NCBI GenBank assembly: GCA_934513205.1
Contig: CAKSWU010000001.1
Location: 212,273 to 276,272 of the forward strand
DNA length: 64,000 nt
Direction: 5' to 3'
Source of the DNA: an uncultured Faecalibacterium sp.
GTDB taxonomy: Bacteria; Bacillota; Clostridia; Oscillospirales; Ruminococcaceae
Part shown: positions 25,782-34,500 of the stretch, one piece after another
Position numbering within the stretch: position 1 is the first letter of the stretch
Layout: each line of letters opens with the position of its first letter
Notes under the pieces: generated by a model
Database searches by the model: none
Told to the model about the DNA's origin: nothing
What the model saw: only the letters and a program-made list of their open reading frames with translations
Program-made: the position numbers and the translations under genes

Positions 25782-27887
25782 TCAGGGATTGAAGATGCCC
25801 TGGAAGGTATCGTAGATCTCCTTTGCCGCCTGTGCGCTCTGAATGATGGATCTGACCACATCCTCTGCGGTAACCTGCGGCGCAGAGCTGTCGGAGGACG
25901 GCGTGCTCGGCGCACTGCTGGGCGAAGAGCTCTTCTTGGAAGAACCGGAGTTCTTCTTGCCGGCAGAGGAGCTCTTGGAGGGCGTGGATGCCACAGGCAG
26001 GATCTGCACAGCCATTTCCTCCTGATAGGGGATGTCGGCAACGGCAACGCCATGACCGTCCGGAGCAGCATCGTACCAGTACACCGTATCAAACTGGGCA
26101 AAGGCATACTGGGTGTCGCTGATCTTCTTTACTGTGGTGCGGGTGCCCTTGGCGGCGGTGTAAGCGGCAGTCTGGCTGCCGGTGGCGTTGGTTGCCGTAA
26201 AGGTCATTTCGCCGTCCTCATAACCGTCGGTATAGTTTCCGGCAAATTCCAGCGTGGTACCGTCTGCGGTGGTCTTGCGGTATGTACCCGTTCCGTTGGG
26301 CAGATCGTTGGCCCACGCGCCGGTGTACACACTGTAATTGCCCGCAAACAGCTGGACGCCATCGCCGCTGCGCTTGCCGTCCACCAGCTGACCATAGTAG
26401 ATGCCCGTTTCATCCATCACGACTTCCTTGGCATCTGCCGGCAGGCTGGCCCGGATGTGGTCCCACTGGGCTCCGGCATCCATCAGCCAGCCGTTGACAT
26501 AGGACAGCGCCGCATCGCCCAGCGCCCCGGCATCGCCGTACTGCTGCAGCACCACCTTCAGGGTGTCGAAGTCGCCGCTGGTGAACCAGCCGATCATGCT
26601 GTTGTACAGTTCCACCGCAGACTTCTGGTCTGCCAGATACTTCACCGGGTCCTTGATGGCCTTGCCTCCAACGGTCAGCGTGCCCAGCGCGGGCAGCTGG
26701 CTCATGGGCTCAGCCTGACACTGATCCACGCTCAGCACTTCCAGCGAAGTCAGCGCCGTCAGCGGGGTGTAATCCAGGATCTGATTGTTGGACAGGTCCA
26801 GTTCCTTCAGTCCGGTGCAGCTCTGCAGGAACGAAAGCTCGGTCAGCGCATTGCCGGACAGGTCCAGCTCGCGCAGGGAAGCGGGCCACGCAAGGCCGCT
26901 GCACTGTTCGCTGGTCAGCTGCCCGTTGGTCAGGGCCAGACGGTCCAGCGCGTCCATCCCGGACAGGGCTGCCAGACCGTCCGGGTACTGCATCCCGTCT
27001 ATGGACAGCTCTTCCAGCTTCTCCAGCTGGGCAAGAGTCCCCAGCTTTTCCTCGTCCAGCTCGGTATTGCCCGTCACCGTCAGGCTGGTCAGGCCGGTCA
27101 GCTTGGACAGCTTGGTCCAGTCCTCTTCGGTGGGGTCCTCCATCGTCAGGCTGGTGGTCTCCGCAATGCTGTAAGACGTCCCGCCGATGGTGACCTTCCT
27201 GCTTTCGGCAAGCTTCTTCCATGCAAAGAAGCCGCCCGCAGCCAGCGCTGCCACAAGCAGCAGCACCGCAGCGATCAGGAGCAGCACCTTGGGGCCGCCT
27301 TTTTTTCGGCCTGCCGGAGCGGGCTGCGGCTGCTCCGGCAGCGGTGGGACGGGCGGAACCATGTTCCCTGCCGAAGGCTGCGGCTCGTCCTCATAATCAT
27401 ACTGCGGCTCTGTCTCAAAAAAGCTCTGGGCGTGCACCTCTTCCGCCGCGGACGCGGAGTCCTGCGGTTCTTCCGGCACCGCCGCATCGGCAGCTGTTCC
27501 CGGCTGGATCCACGGCACAAAGGCCGTGGCATCTTCCGCCGGAGCTTCCTCGTTCTGCTGCGGCAGCGGGGGCTGTGTCCCAAGCGTTGCATCCAGCATA
27601 TCGGCGGCGGAGACGGCTTCCTTCGGCACTGCCGGGCTTGCAAAGACCGACTCCGTAGCCTCCAGCATGTCGGCGGCAGGGGCAGTTTCCTTCGGCACTG
27701 CCGGGCTTGCAAAGACCGACTCCGTAGCATCCTCTGCCGGGGCGGCATCGGGCAGAAGGGTCACCGTCTCATCCGATTCCGGCTGCACAGGTTCTGCCGG
27801 CATCTCCGGGAACTTATGCCCGCAGACCTTGCAGAATTTTTGCGCATCGAACTCTGCTTTTGTTCCGCATTCCGTACAAAATTTCAT
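25782..27887 (-). CDS. Zinc-ribbon membrane protein with extracellular leucine-rich and MORN-like repeats
   Basis: 701 residues. An N-terminal zinc ribbon has CTECG and CKVCG at about residues 4-22. An acidic, low-complexity cytoplasmic linker follows, holding a 23-residue duplication. A transmembrane helix is at about 200-220 (VLLLIAAVLLLVAALAAGG). Outside the membrane come leucine-rich repeats (for example LTGLTSLTVTGN, LRELDLSGNALTEL, LKELDLSNNQI) and then MORN-like segments (YYGQLVDGKRSGDG, YTGAWANDLPNGTGTY, GNYTDGYEDG). The C-terminus is a Lys/Ser-rich tail and a short helix. It is the last gene of the type VII-like operon; a cell-surface binding role is inferred. Confidence 0.8.
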   Translation of the reverse strand: MKFCTECGTKAEFDAQKFCKVCGHKFPEMPAEPVQPESDETVTLLPDAAPAEDATESVFASPAVPKETAPAADMLEATESVFASPAVPKEAVSAADMLDATLGTQPPLPQQNEEAPAEDATAFVPWIQPGTAADAAVPEEPQDSASAAEEVHAQSFFETEPQYDYEDEPQPSAGNMVPPVPPLPEQPQPAPAGRKKGGPKVLLLIAAVLLLVAALAAGGFFAWKKLAESRKVTIGGTSYSIAETTSLTMEDPTEEDWTKLSKLTGLTSLTVTGNTELDEEKLGTLAQLEKLEELSIDGMQYPDGLAALSGMDALDRLALTNGQLTSEQCSGLAWPASLRELDLSGNALTELSFLQSCTGLKELDLSNNQILDYTPLTALTSLEVLSVDQCQAEPMSQLPALGTLTVGGKAIKDPVKYLADQKSAVELYNSMIGWFTSGDFDTLKVVLQQYGDAGALGDAALSYVNGWLMDAGAQWDHIRASLPADAKEVVMDETGIYYGQLVDGKRSGDGVQLFAGNYSVYTGAWANDLPNGTGTYRKTTADGTTLEFAGNYTDGYEDGEMTFTATNATGSQTAAYTAAKGTRTTVKKISDTQYAFAQFDTVYWYDAAPDGHGVAVADIPYQEEMAVQILPVASTPSKSSSAGKKNSGSSKKSSSPSSAPSTPSSDSSAPQVTAEDVVRSIIQSAQAAKEIYDTFQGIFNP
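27592..27729 (-). repeat. 69-bp tandem duplication inside the LRR gene
   Basis: Two 69-base units (27592-27660, 27661-27729) encode a repeated 23-residue segment containing ESVFASPAVPKE in the cytoplasmic linker. The frame is kept. Confidence 0.8.
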
Positions 27888-27934
27888 GGCAAGTTTTCCT
27901 CCCTGTCAAATACGTTCCGGTTTCACCGAAAAGT

Positions 27935-30202
27935 TTACGGCCACAGCTGCACATCCGAGACGATCATCATGCCCCTGTCCTGCGTGTGCACGACCACCTT
28001 CAGATATTCTGCTCCTGCAATGTTTGCCGTAACGGTCAGCTGATCGGTCTTTTGACCAACGACCGGCGAGGTCTGCACCAGCACATCGTCGGCATAGATC
28101 TGCACATAGCCGGTGCCATCTGTGGACGTACTCTTGTAAGGCACCAGATTGAAGGTGATGGACGAATATTTGCCGTACACACGGTACTCTGCCGAATAGA
28201 TCTGCTCCGAGCTCCAGTAATCATCACCCAGAACAACATAGTTCACCGCGTTGGAGTAGTCGTTGCCGAAGGGGTCCTCCGGGGCGGTGGTGTTCCACTC
28301 CCAGCCGCCGTTCAGCACGGACAGGGTGGACAGGGACACCGGCTGCGAGGAGGACACCTGCTCCAGCTTGGCGGTCAGGGTGCTGTTGCCGGGCAGATCC
28401 TTCAGCGCGTTGTTCACAAGGATCCGCGCACCGGAGAAATCCTTGGCGGCGATCTTTTCATCGGCCTGTGCCGCCACCGCAGAGACGTAGTTCTGCTCGT
28501 AGAGCGACAGCTTGACCTTCAGGGAAGCCTCCTCTCCCACGATGTCCATGGCCTCCTTGATGGCCTTGTAGGCATTCAGATAATCGCCGGAGGACTCATA
28601 GTCGGCAGCCGTTTCCGCTGCGGACTTCTTGTAGCTTTCCTTGTATTCTGCGGTCTTTTGCAGAAGATCCGCATCATTGCCCAAACTGGTCTGTGCCAGC
28701 TGAAGGGTCTTGAGCGCAGACTTATAGTCCTTGGCGGCAGCGTACTCGGCTGCCTGTTCCAGCGCTGCCTGCTTGTCCTGCGCCGTCTGCTGCAGGGTGT
28801 ACTCCGACTGCTTTGCGGTCAGCTCCGGGTCATCCGGATACTTGGTCAGGCCGGTCTGCAGGGTCTTGAGCGCCTCGGCATAGTCGCCTGCGTCTGCATA
28901 GGTCTGTGCATCTGCAAGCAGCGTTTCGATCTCCTGCTTTTTCGCGCTCTGCGCGTTGGCTTCGCTGATGGCTCCGCCGATCAGCGGCAGGTTCTCGCCC
29001 TTGTCCGGCAGCACCGCAGGCAGCACGAACACCGCACCAGCTCCCAGCACCACCAGCAGCAACAGGATCAGCAGCCACTTTTTGCCGCCTTTTTTCTTCT
29101 TCTTTTCTTTTTTCTTCTTGTCCTTCGGCGGTTCCTTCCCCGCCGGAGTCTGGGCCGGGGCAGCCTCCTTTTGCGGTGCCTGCTTCGGCTTGTCCGCCGG
29201 GCGGGGCGGCTGCACCGGAGAGGGACCCGGCACGATGCGGTCGGTCGCATCGCTCGGCACCGGCTGCGGGCGGGCGGGTCGGACGGCAGGCTGTGCGCCC
29301 TGCAGGTTCTGCAGTGCCCGCTTCATCACCGAAGCCGTTTTGAAGCGCTTTTCCGGGTCATAGGCGCAGGCGCACAGGATCAGGTTTGCCAGATCCCGGG
29401 AAGCCTTGCGGGGCGGCGGCAGCGGCTCTCCACGCAGACGGCGGTTCAGCGCATTGGCCCGTGCCTCGGCGTTGTTGTCCTGCTCTGCGTTTTCAATGAA
29501 GGGCAGATAATAGTCGTTCATCAGGCGGTAGAGCACGATGCCCAGCGAGTAGATATCCACCCGGCTGTCGTAATCGGTGCCGCGGGACACCTCCGGTGCC
29601 ATGTAATTGTAGGTGCCCTTGATGGAATTGCTGCTCTGCGCCGCAGACAGCTTGCGTGCGATGCCAAAATCCCCCAGCTTGAAGAAGCCGAACTCGTTGA
29701 GAAAGATGTTCTCCGGCTTGATGTCGCGGTGGATGATGCGCTTTTTCTCGCAGATCTCCAGCGCCGAGCACAGGTCGATGCCCAGACGGATGACCTGATC
29801 TTCGGTCATGGGGTGACTGAGCCGCCAGCTGGTGAAGGGGGTCAGCAGCTCCATGCGGATATAAATGTCCCAGCCGATCTCGCCGGTGCGCTCGATGACC
29901 TTGTAATCCTCCACCGACACGATGTTCTGGGTGGCTTTCAGAGACTCCATCACCTCGATCTCGCCCACAAAATCATCCACGATGCCCTGCAGGAAGGTCC
30001 GGGTCCCGTCAATGTTCATGCCTTCCGCACGCAGTGCTTCCACCTCGGATGCGCTTTTGGGGATCGAGATAACCTTGATCGCCGAATAGCTGACCAGGTT
30101 GTGATCCTGCCGGACCGCCTTATAAACGGTGCCGTAGGCTCCGCTGCCGATCTCCTCCACGACCCGCCATTCGGGCCACACTTTTTCAATTTGCTGCGTC
30201 AT
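27935..30202 (-). CDS. Membrane Ser/Thr protein kinase with extracellular TPR-like and NPCBM-like regions
   Basis: 755 residues. The kinase domain (about 10-290) looks active: IGSGAYGTVYKA, SAIKVI (ATP lysine), HRDIKPEN at about 155, GDFGIAR at 175 and APEVSRG. A Pro-rich and Lys-rich linker leads to one transmembrane helix at about 375-397. Outside are TPR-like helical repeats (YADAGDYAEALKTL, YAAAKDYKSALKTL, YESSGDYLNAYKAI) and a C-terminal beta domain resembling NPCBM (GKYSSITFNLVPY, GAEYLKVVVH). It follows the PP2C gene by 18 bases. It probably phosphorylates threonines read by the FHA domains of this operon. Confidence 0.88.
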   Translation of the reverse strand: MTQQIEKVWPEWRVVEEIGSGAYGTVYKAVRQDHNLVSYSAIKVISIPKSASEVEALRAEGMNIDGTRTFLQGIVDDFVGEIEVMESLKATQNIVSVEDYKVIERTGEIGWDIYIRMELLTPFTSWRLSHPMTEDQVIRLGIDLCSALEICEKKRIIHRDIKPENIFLNEFGFFKLGDFGIARKLSAAQSSNSIKGTYNYMAPEVSRGTDYDSRVDIYSLGIVLYRLMNDYYLPFIENAEQDNNAEARANALNRRLRGEPLPPPRKASRDLANLILCACAYDPEKRFKTASVMKRALQNLQGAQPAVRPARPQPVPSDATDRIVPGPSPVQPPRPADKPKQAPQKEAAPAQTPAGKEPPKDKKKKEKKKKKGGKKWLLILLLLVVLGAGAVFVLPAVLPDKGENLPLIGGAISEANAQSAKKQEIETLLADAQTYADAGDYAEALKTLQTGLTKYPDDPELTAKQSEYTLQQTAQDKQAALEQAAEYAAAKDYKSALKTLQLAQTSLGNDADLLQKTAEYKESYKKSAAETAADYESSGDYLNAYKAIKEAMDIVGEEASLKVKLSLYEQNYVSAVAAQADEKIAAKDFSGARILVNNALKDLPGNSTLTAKLEQVSSSQPVSLSTLSVLNGGWEWNTTAPEDPFGNDYSNAVNYVVLGDDYWSSEQIYSAEYRVYGKYSSITFNLVPYKSTSTDGTGYVQIYADDVLVQTSPVVGQKTDQLTVTANIAGAEYLKVVVHTQDRGMMIVSDVQLWP

Positions 30203-30220
30203 TTCTGATTCCTCCTGTAT

Positions 30221-31009
30221 TCAAAAAAGCCGTCTGATCTTATCCCACAAACCGGGGGTCTGCCGCTGTTTTTCCACCTCCAGAACAAGGATGGTGACAT
30301 TGTCTTTTCCTCCGTTGTCCAGTGCATTCTGCAGCAAAAGCTGCGCCGCATGTTCCGGGGGATGCTCCTTCAGGATGCGGGCGATCTGCTGCTGCGGAAC
30401 CATATCGGTCAGTCCGTCGGAGCACAGCAGATACCGGTCCCCCGCCGCATACGGCAGAGATGCATAATAGGGGCAGAGCACCAGTTCCTCCGGCGGGATG
30501 CCCAGAAACTGGGACAGGGGTGCTTTCTGCCCAAACGGCGCGATGGAAAGATGATCCTGCGAGATCTGCGTCATCTCCCCGCCGGTCAGCCGGAAGATCT
30601 TGCTGTCGCCAAGATTGCACAATTCCACGCCGTTTTTGTCTGTCAGCAGCATGGCTGCCGTGGTCCCGCAGGTGCCCAGACCGTTCTGTGCCGCAAAGTC
30701 GCAGATGGCTTTGTTGGCCCCGCAGCAGATGGTCTCCAGCGTCTGCCGCGGGGTGCCGGTGCGGGGCGTGCGGAATGCGGTCTCTGCCGCAAGATAGGAC
30801 GCTGCCTCTCCGCGCTCCTCGCCGCCCATGCCATCGAACACGCCGAACAGCGAGCTCTGCCCGGACAGGACTGCGCCCGTGACAGGGACGCGGCTGCCCT
30901 GCGGTGCATCGGGGCGGGCATAGATGCCGCCGCACAGGAAGTTGTCCTGATTCATGCGCCGCCGCCTGCCGATGTGGCTGAGACAGGCATAGGTGATTTG
31001 ATATTCCAT
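30221..31009 (-). CDS. PP2C-family protein phosphatase (first)
   Basis: 262 residues. Metal-dependent Ser/Thr phosphatase, likely to reverse the neighbouring kinase. Motifs are NQDNFLCGG at about residue 21, VFDGMGGEERGE at about 58, CGTTAAMLL, LGDSKIFRL and CSDGLTDMV near 197, with GGKDNVTILVLEV near the end. ATG 31009 has GGAGGG upstream; the longer open frame to 31081 overlaps the previous gene. Cytoplasmic, no membrane segment. Confidence 0.92.
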   Translation of the reverse strand: MEYQITYACLSHIGRRRRMNQDNFLCGGIYARPDAPQGSRVPVTGAVLSGQSSLFGVFDGMGGEERGEAASYLAAETAFRTPRTGTPRQTLETICCGANKAICDFAAQNGLGTCGTTAAMLLTDKNGVELCNLGDSKIFRLTGGEMTQISQDHLSIAPFGQKAPLSQFLGIPPEELVLCPYYASLPYAAGDRYLLCSDGLTDMVPQQQIARILKEHPPEHAAQLLLQNALDNGGKDNVTILVLEVEKQRQTPGLWDKIRRLF

Positions 31010-31034
31010 ACGATCCCTCCCGCAGAATTTGTCG

Positions 31035-31763
31035 TTATCGGATCTGTGCCAGCACCAGAGAATAGTTGTCCGGTGCGCCATGGGAACAGACGATGGCGCT
31101 GATGCGGTCCAGCGCCTGCTTCAGGTCCTCGCTGCGGGCTGCCTGCAGCAGCTCTGCCTGAAAGGATGCCGGCGGACAGTAGCGGTAAACGCCATCGCTG
31201 CACAGGGCAAAAAGGGTGCGGCGCGCCACCTGTCCGGTCTGCACCGTGTAGCGGGCAGCGTACTGCGAGCCGATGCAGTTGGTCAGCTTGCCTTCCAGCT
31301 CCTGGTCCTCCGGGCCGCGGGCATGGTACACATCGTCAGTGCTCAGCTGGCACAGCTCGGTGCGCAGCAGCCCGTACCGCAGCCGGTAGCAGCGGCTGTC
31401 CCCGGCTGTCAGCAGCAGATACTGTCCTTCGTTGATCCACAGCACCACCACGGTGGAGCCGCAGTACTGGTCGGCGGGGGTGCGGGCATTCAGCTCTGCC
31501 GCGCAGTCGTCCAGCAGCGTCTTGAAATGCTCTGCCAGCTCCTGCAGGGGCATCTTCCGGGCTGCTTCCAGCCAGTTGTTCCACCAGTCGGTCAGGGCCT
31601 GCGCGATCAGGCCGCTGGCCTGCTCTCCTGCGTAGTGTCCGCCCATGCCGTCCGCAAGATAGCACAGACAGGTCTCCCCTTGCGCAAACATTCCGGCACG
31701 GTCCTGATTGACGGTACGCTTCAGGCCGGTCTTGCACAGCACACCGCCCTGCAGCCCGCTCAA
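31035..31763 (-). CDS. PP2C-family protein phosphatase (second), probable TTG start
   Basis: About 242 residues. Motifs are LKRTVNQDRAGMF, CYLADGMGGHYAGEQAS, CGSTVVVLW, AGDSRCYRLR and CSDGVYRYC, then APDNYSLVLAQ, so the phosphatase core is complete. No ATG fits: the frame upstream lies inside the FHA gene. I place the start at TTG 31763, overlapping the preceding TGA with AAGGCGG upstream; GTG 31742 is the alternative. It is clearly diverged from the phosphatase at 30221, so it is not a recent duplicate. Confidence 0.85.
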   Translation of the reverse strand: MSGLQGGVLCKTGLKRTVNQDRAGMFAQGETCLCYLADGMGGHYAGEQASGLIAQALTDWWNNWLEAARKMPLQELAEHFKTLLDDCAAELNARTPADQYCGSTVVVLWINEGQYLLLTAGDSRCYRLRYGLLRTELCQLSTDDVYHARGPEDQELEGKLTNCIGSQYAARYTVQTGQVARRTLFALCSDGVYRYCPPASFQAELLQAARSEDLKQALDRISAIVCSHGAPDNYSLVLAQIR

Positions 31764-33358
31764 CGGATCACCGCCTTCATGGTCTCGTTGCCCATGTTCA
31801 GCGTAAAGCTGTCGGGCAGCGGCATTTCCGGCACCGTGGTCCTGCCGTTGACTCGGGTGGGGTTGGTCTTGCTGTAATTGGTGATGCACACCGTCCCGTT
31901 CCGGACAAAAAGATCGCACTGGTGATGAGAGACCGACGGGCGGTTCAGCACCAGACGGCAGGTCGCGGCGCGTCCGATGCTCACCACCCCGTCCAGCGGG
32001 AGCTCATAGGTGTTGACCGGGTTATTCAGGTCGGTCAGGTGCAGCGTCCGGGGCTGTGCATTTCCGGGTGCGCCGCCTGCCGCGCCGGAGCGCGGATTAT
32101 TGAACATCCGCACGGTGGCGTCTCCGGAGGCCGCCGTCGTCACCGGCTGCGGTTTGGGGGCAGCCGGCTGCGGCGCAGGTCTGGGCGGCTGACGGTCCGC
32201 GTTCCATGTCTGTTGGATCCCGCTGCCGTTGTCGTCCACCGTCACGATCACCGTTCCGTTGCGGGCGGGGATCTCCGGGGCCTTCTTTTCCGGCTTTTTG
32301 GCTTTTTCGGCGGCCTTTTTCCGGCAGAGCAGGATCACCACGACCGCAAGGAGGAGCACCGCCGCGCCCGCGCCTGCCAGAACGATCCACACCAGCTGAT
32401 GATCGCCGGACGCCGGCTGCTGCACCACCGAGGAAGCCGGAGCGGCCGGTTTGCTGGCTGCTACAGAGGACGATGCCGCCACAAAGGGCATCTCCAGCTT
32501 TGCCGTGTAGGCTGTGCCTCCGCAGGTCACCTGCAGCGCACGGGACGAGCCATCGCACACCTCGTCCGGCAGCTTTGCCGTGACCCGCATGGCACTGTTG
32601 TATTCGCAGATCCCCTCGGCAATGGCATAGGGGTCCTGCGTGTCTCCCAGATAATAGGACTGCCCCTGATTCACCCGGGAGAGTGCCAGCAGATTTTCCA
32701 GCCGGGTCTTGCGCTCTGCCGTGTCATTGGAGCCGCAGCCAACGGTGTAGATGGGATAGCCGCAGCTGCGCAGCAGTCCTTCCAGCTCGGTGCGGGTATA
32801 GCCGATCTGCTTGTCGTCCACGCCGTCCGAGATGATGACGACCCGGCAGAACTGGACCGGGTCTGCATCGTGGAGCGTCTGCACTGCCTCGTAGACCCGG
32901 TCGGTCAGCTGGGTGTTCTGGTTTTCATATAAAATGCTGTCGATGGCACTGCCCAGCGACAGATAGTCGCTTTGAGCCGTGCAAAGATAGCGAATGTCAT
33001 CGGAAATGGTGGCAATGGTATACAGTTCGCCCTGCATCCGGTTGCCCACCAGAGTGTCCAGTAGTTTTGTTATGATCTCCCGGTTCTCCTTGGGGATGGA
33101 CAGGGAGTTGTCCAGCAGGATCAGAGTGTGGACCGGGTGCTCCAGCTCCGAGATGGCTTTGGTCTGGATGCCGGTGCATTTTGCGCTGCCTGCAAGGCAT
33201 TCGGTCACCTCTCCGGACTGCGGCAGATACAGCACTGCGCTCTGCTCTGTGACGGCTGCCCAGACAGCGTTGCTGCCCGCACAAACGCTGTACAGACCGC
33301 AGCCCACAGCCCACAGCAGTGTAACCAGCAAAGCCGCCGTTCGTTTCAGTGTCCTCAT
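31760..33358 (-). CDS. Membrane protein with extracellular VWA domain and cytoplasmic FHA domain
   Basis: 532 residues. A signal peptide-like N-terminus (MRTLKRTAALLVTLLWAVGC) is followed by an extracellular von Willebrand A domain with the metal motif LLDNSLS near residue 80 and IISDGVDDK near 170. A transmembrane helix is at about 325-345 (WIVLAGAGAAVLLLAVVVIL). A Pro-rich linker leads to a C-terminal FHA domain with VSIGRAATCRLVL and SVSHHQCDLF, then NPTRVNG. FHA domains bind phosphothreonine, so it may connect kinase state inside to ligand binding outside. ATG 33358 is preferred to 33439 because the signal sequence starts there. Confidence 0.87.
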   Translation of the reverse strand: MRTLKRTAALLVTLLWAVGCGLYSVCAGSNAVWAAVTEQSAVLYLPQSGEVTECLAGSAKCTGIQTKAISELEHPVHTLILLDNSLSIPKENREIITKLLDTLVGNRMQGELYTIATISDDIRYLCTAQSDYLSLGSAIDSILYENQNTQLTDRVYEAVQTLHDADPVQFCRVVIISDGVDDKQIGYTRTELEGLLRSCGYPIYTVGCGSNDTAERKTRLENLLALSRVNQGQSYYLGDTQDPYAIAEGICEYNSAMRVTAKLPDEVCDGSSRALQVTCGGTAYTAKLEMPFVAASSSVAASKPAAPASSVVQQPASGDHQLVWIVLAGAGAAVLLLAVVVILLCRKKAAEKAKKPEKKAPEIPARNGTVIVTVDDNGSGIQQTWNADRQPPRPAPQPAAPKPQPVTTAASGDATVRMFNNPRSGAAGGAPGNAQPRTLHLTDLNNPVNTYELPLDGVVSIGRAATCRLVLNRPSVSHHQCDLFVRNGTVCITNYSKTNPTRVNGRTTVPEMPLPDSFTLNMGNETMKAVIR

Positions 33359-33462
33359 GGTTTCGTGTACCTTTCTTCTCAAATGATCGTTGTTGTCCTG
33401 CACAATAAAACAGGCAGCTCGCTGTCGGAGAAACTTCAAAGCGGCGAGCTGCCCACATCACA

Positions 33463-33753
33463 TCACGTAAACAACCCGGAGGCATTGTGCCGGAGATGTG
33501 CCATGCTATCTTTCATTTCCTGTTCCAGCGCCGCATACTCGGTCAGCGCATCCTCGGTCACAGTGATCAATTGTGACAGGTCGCGCTCCATGCGGTCCAG
33601 ACGCTGTTGGATCCGTGTCAGCTCCTTCTGGTGCATGGTATCGTAGTTTTTGCTCTGCCGGATCAGCTGAGAAAAGCGTCGCACATGACGCAGCTGTTCC
33701 TGCACGGTCTCGTTGTGCTGTTCCAGACGCCCCGGGTCAAGATAAAACTCCAT
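33463..33753 (-). CDS. Small coiled-coil protein of the type VII-like operon
   Basis: 96 residues, almost wholly alpha-helical in appearance and rich in Gln, Arg, Glu and Leu with heptad-like spacing (LEQHNETVQEQLRHVRRFSQL, QQRLDRMERDLSQL). No membrane helix. It starts one base from the stop of the WXG100 gene (shared base), so the two are probably coupled. It may be a secretion partner or chaperone for the WXG100 protein; family not recognised. Confidence 0.75.
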   Translation of the reverse strand: MEFYLDPGRLEQHNETVQEQLRHVRRFSQLIRQSKNYDTMHQKELTRIQQRLDRMERDLSQLITVTEDALTEYAALEQEMKDSMAHLRHNASGLFT

Positions 33754-34091
33754 CAGGACTGGAACAGGCTCTGCACCTTCTTGCGGGCATCCTCCAGCTT
33801 CTGCTTGGTGTCCGTTGCAATGGTATTTGCGCTCTCGTCCGCTTCCTTGAAAGCCTTCATGTTCTCTTCCACAGCCTTATACGCCGTCTTGACGTTTTCG
33901 ATGTTCTCGCCGATGACCTGATAAGCCTCGTCCTGTGCATCACCGGACCAGAACTGGGGGATCTCGGCACGGCGCTGGTTGTACTCCTCGCGGGCAGCCT
34001 CCAGTTCCTTCATCTTGGACTCCAGCTGGGTAACGGCGGTAGAATAAGCGCTGGTCTTGAAGTTCAGCTTGATCGCATCAAAGCTTGCCAT
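33753..34091 (-). CDS. WXG100-type protein
   Basis: 112 residues forming two predicted helices around a WSG turn (FWSGDAQDEAY at about residue 47), the hallmark of ESAT-6/WXG100 proteins, with the expected size. These small proteins are substrates and sometimes structural parts of type VII secretion, exported as dimers. The ribosome site is AAAGGAG upstream of ATG 34091. The YxxxD/E-type export signal may be ENIENVKTAYKAVEEN or lie elsewhere in helix two; this is uncertain. Confidence 0.85.
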   Translation of the reverse strand: MASFDAIKLNFKTSAYSTAVTQLESKMKELEAAREEYNQRRAEIPQFWSGDAQDEAYQVIGENIENVKTAYKAVEENMKAFKEADESANTIATDTKQKLEDARKKVQSLFQS

Positions 34092-34141
34092 AATAGATTG
34101 CTCCTTTCAGTTTTTCAGACATGATACAGACAGGGCGAAGG

Positions 34142-34468
34142 TCAGATAAACACCGCTACGATCTTCGCCACTGCTGTTACTGTGCTGACGACCTTCGTTG
34201 TAAATTCGATCACCTTGTTGAGCTGCTCTGCTATTGCCTGGACCACCTCTGCAAACTGCTTGACCATGGTGGAAAACTTGGTCACATAACCTGCAGCGGC
34301 CTTCACGAGCTTCTCGCCGATGCTGCCGCCTTCGTCCGAGCTGCCCAGATCCTGAATGATCTGAGAGACCTGACTCATGGTCTGATTGACCTTCTCGTTG
34401 ATCTTCTCCACGGCGTCACACCACTGACCGCCGCGCTGGCTGTCGATTTTCATTGCTGCAGATGCCAT
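34142..34468 (-). CDS. Small helical WXG100-like protein
   Basis: 108 residues. The N-terminal part has QRGGQWCDAVEKINEKV; then a hinge with GSSDEGGS, and an amphipathic, increasingly hydrophobic C-terminal helix (about 75-108). Size and two-helix layout are like WXG100 proteins but the turn motif is not WxG. ATG 34468 has GGAGG 9 bases upstream. The hydrophobic end could insert in a membrane. Probably a secretion substrate or partner; family uncertain. Confidence 0.7.
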   Translation of the reverse strand: MASAAMKIDSQRGGQWCDAVEKINEKVNQTMSQVSQIIQDLGSSDEGGSIGEKLVKAAAGYVTKFSTMVKQFAEVVQAIAEQLNKVIEFTTKVVSTVTAVAKIVAVFI

Positions 34469-34500
34469 AATACAATACCTCCAATAAATGTTTGTTCCGA

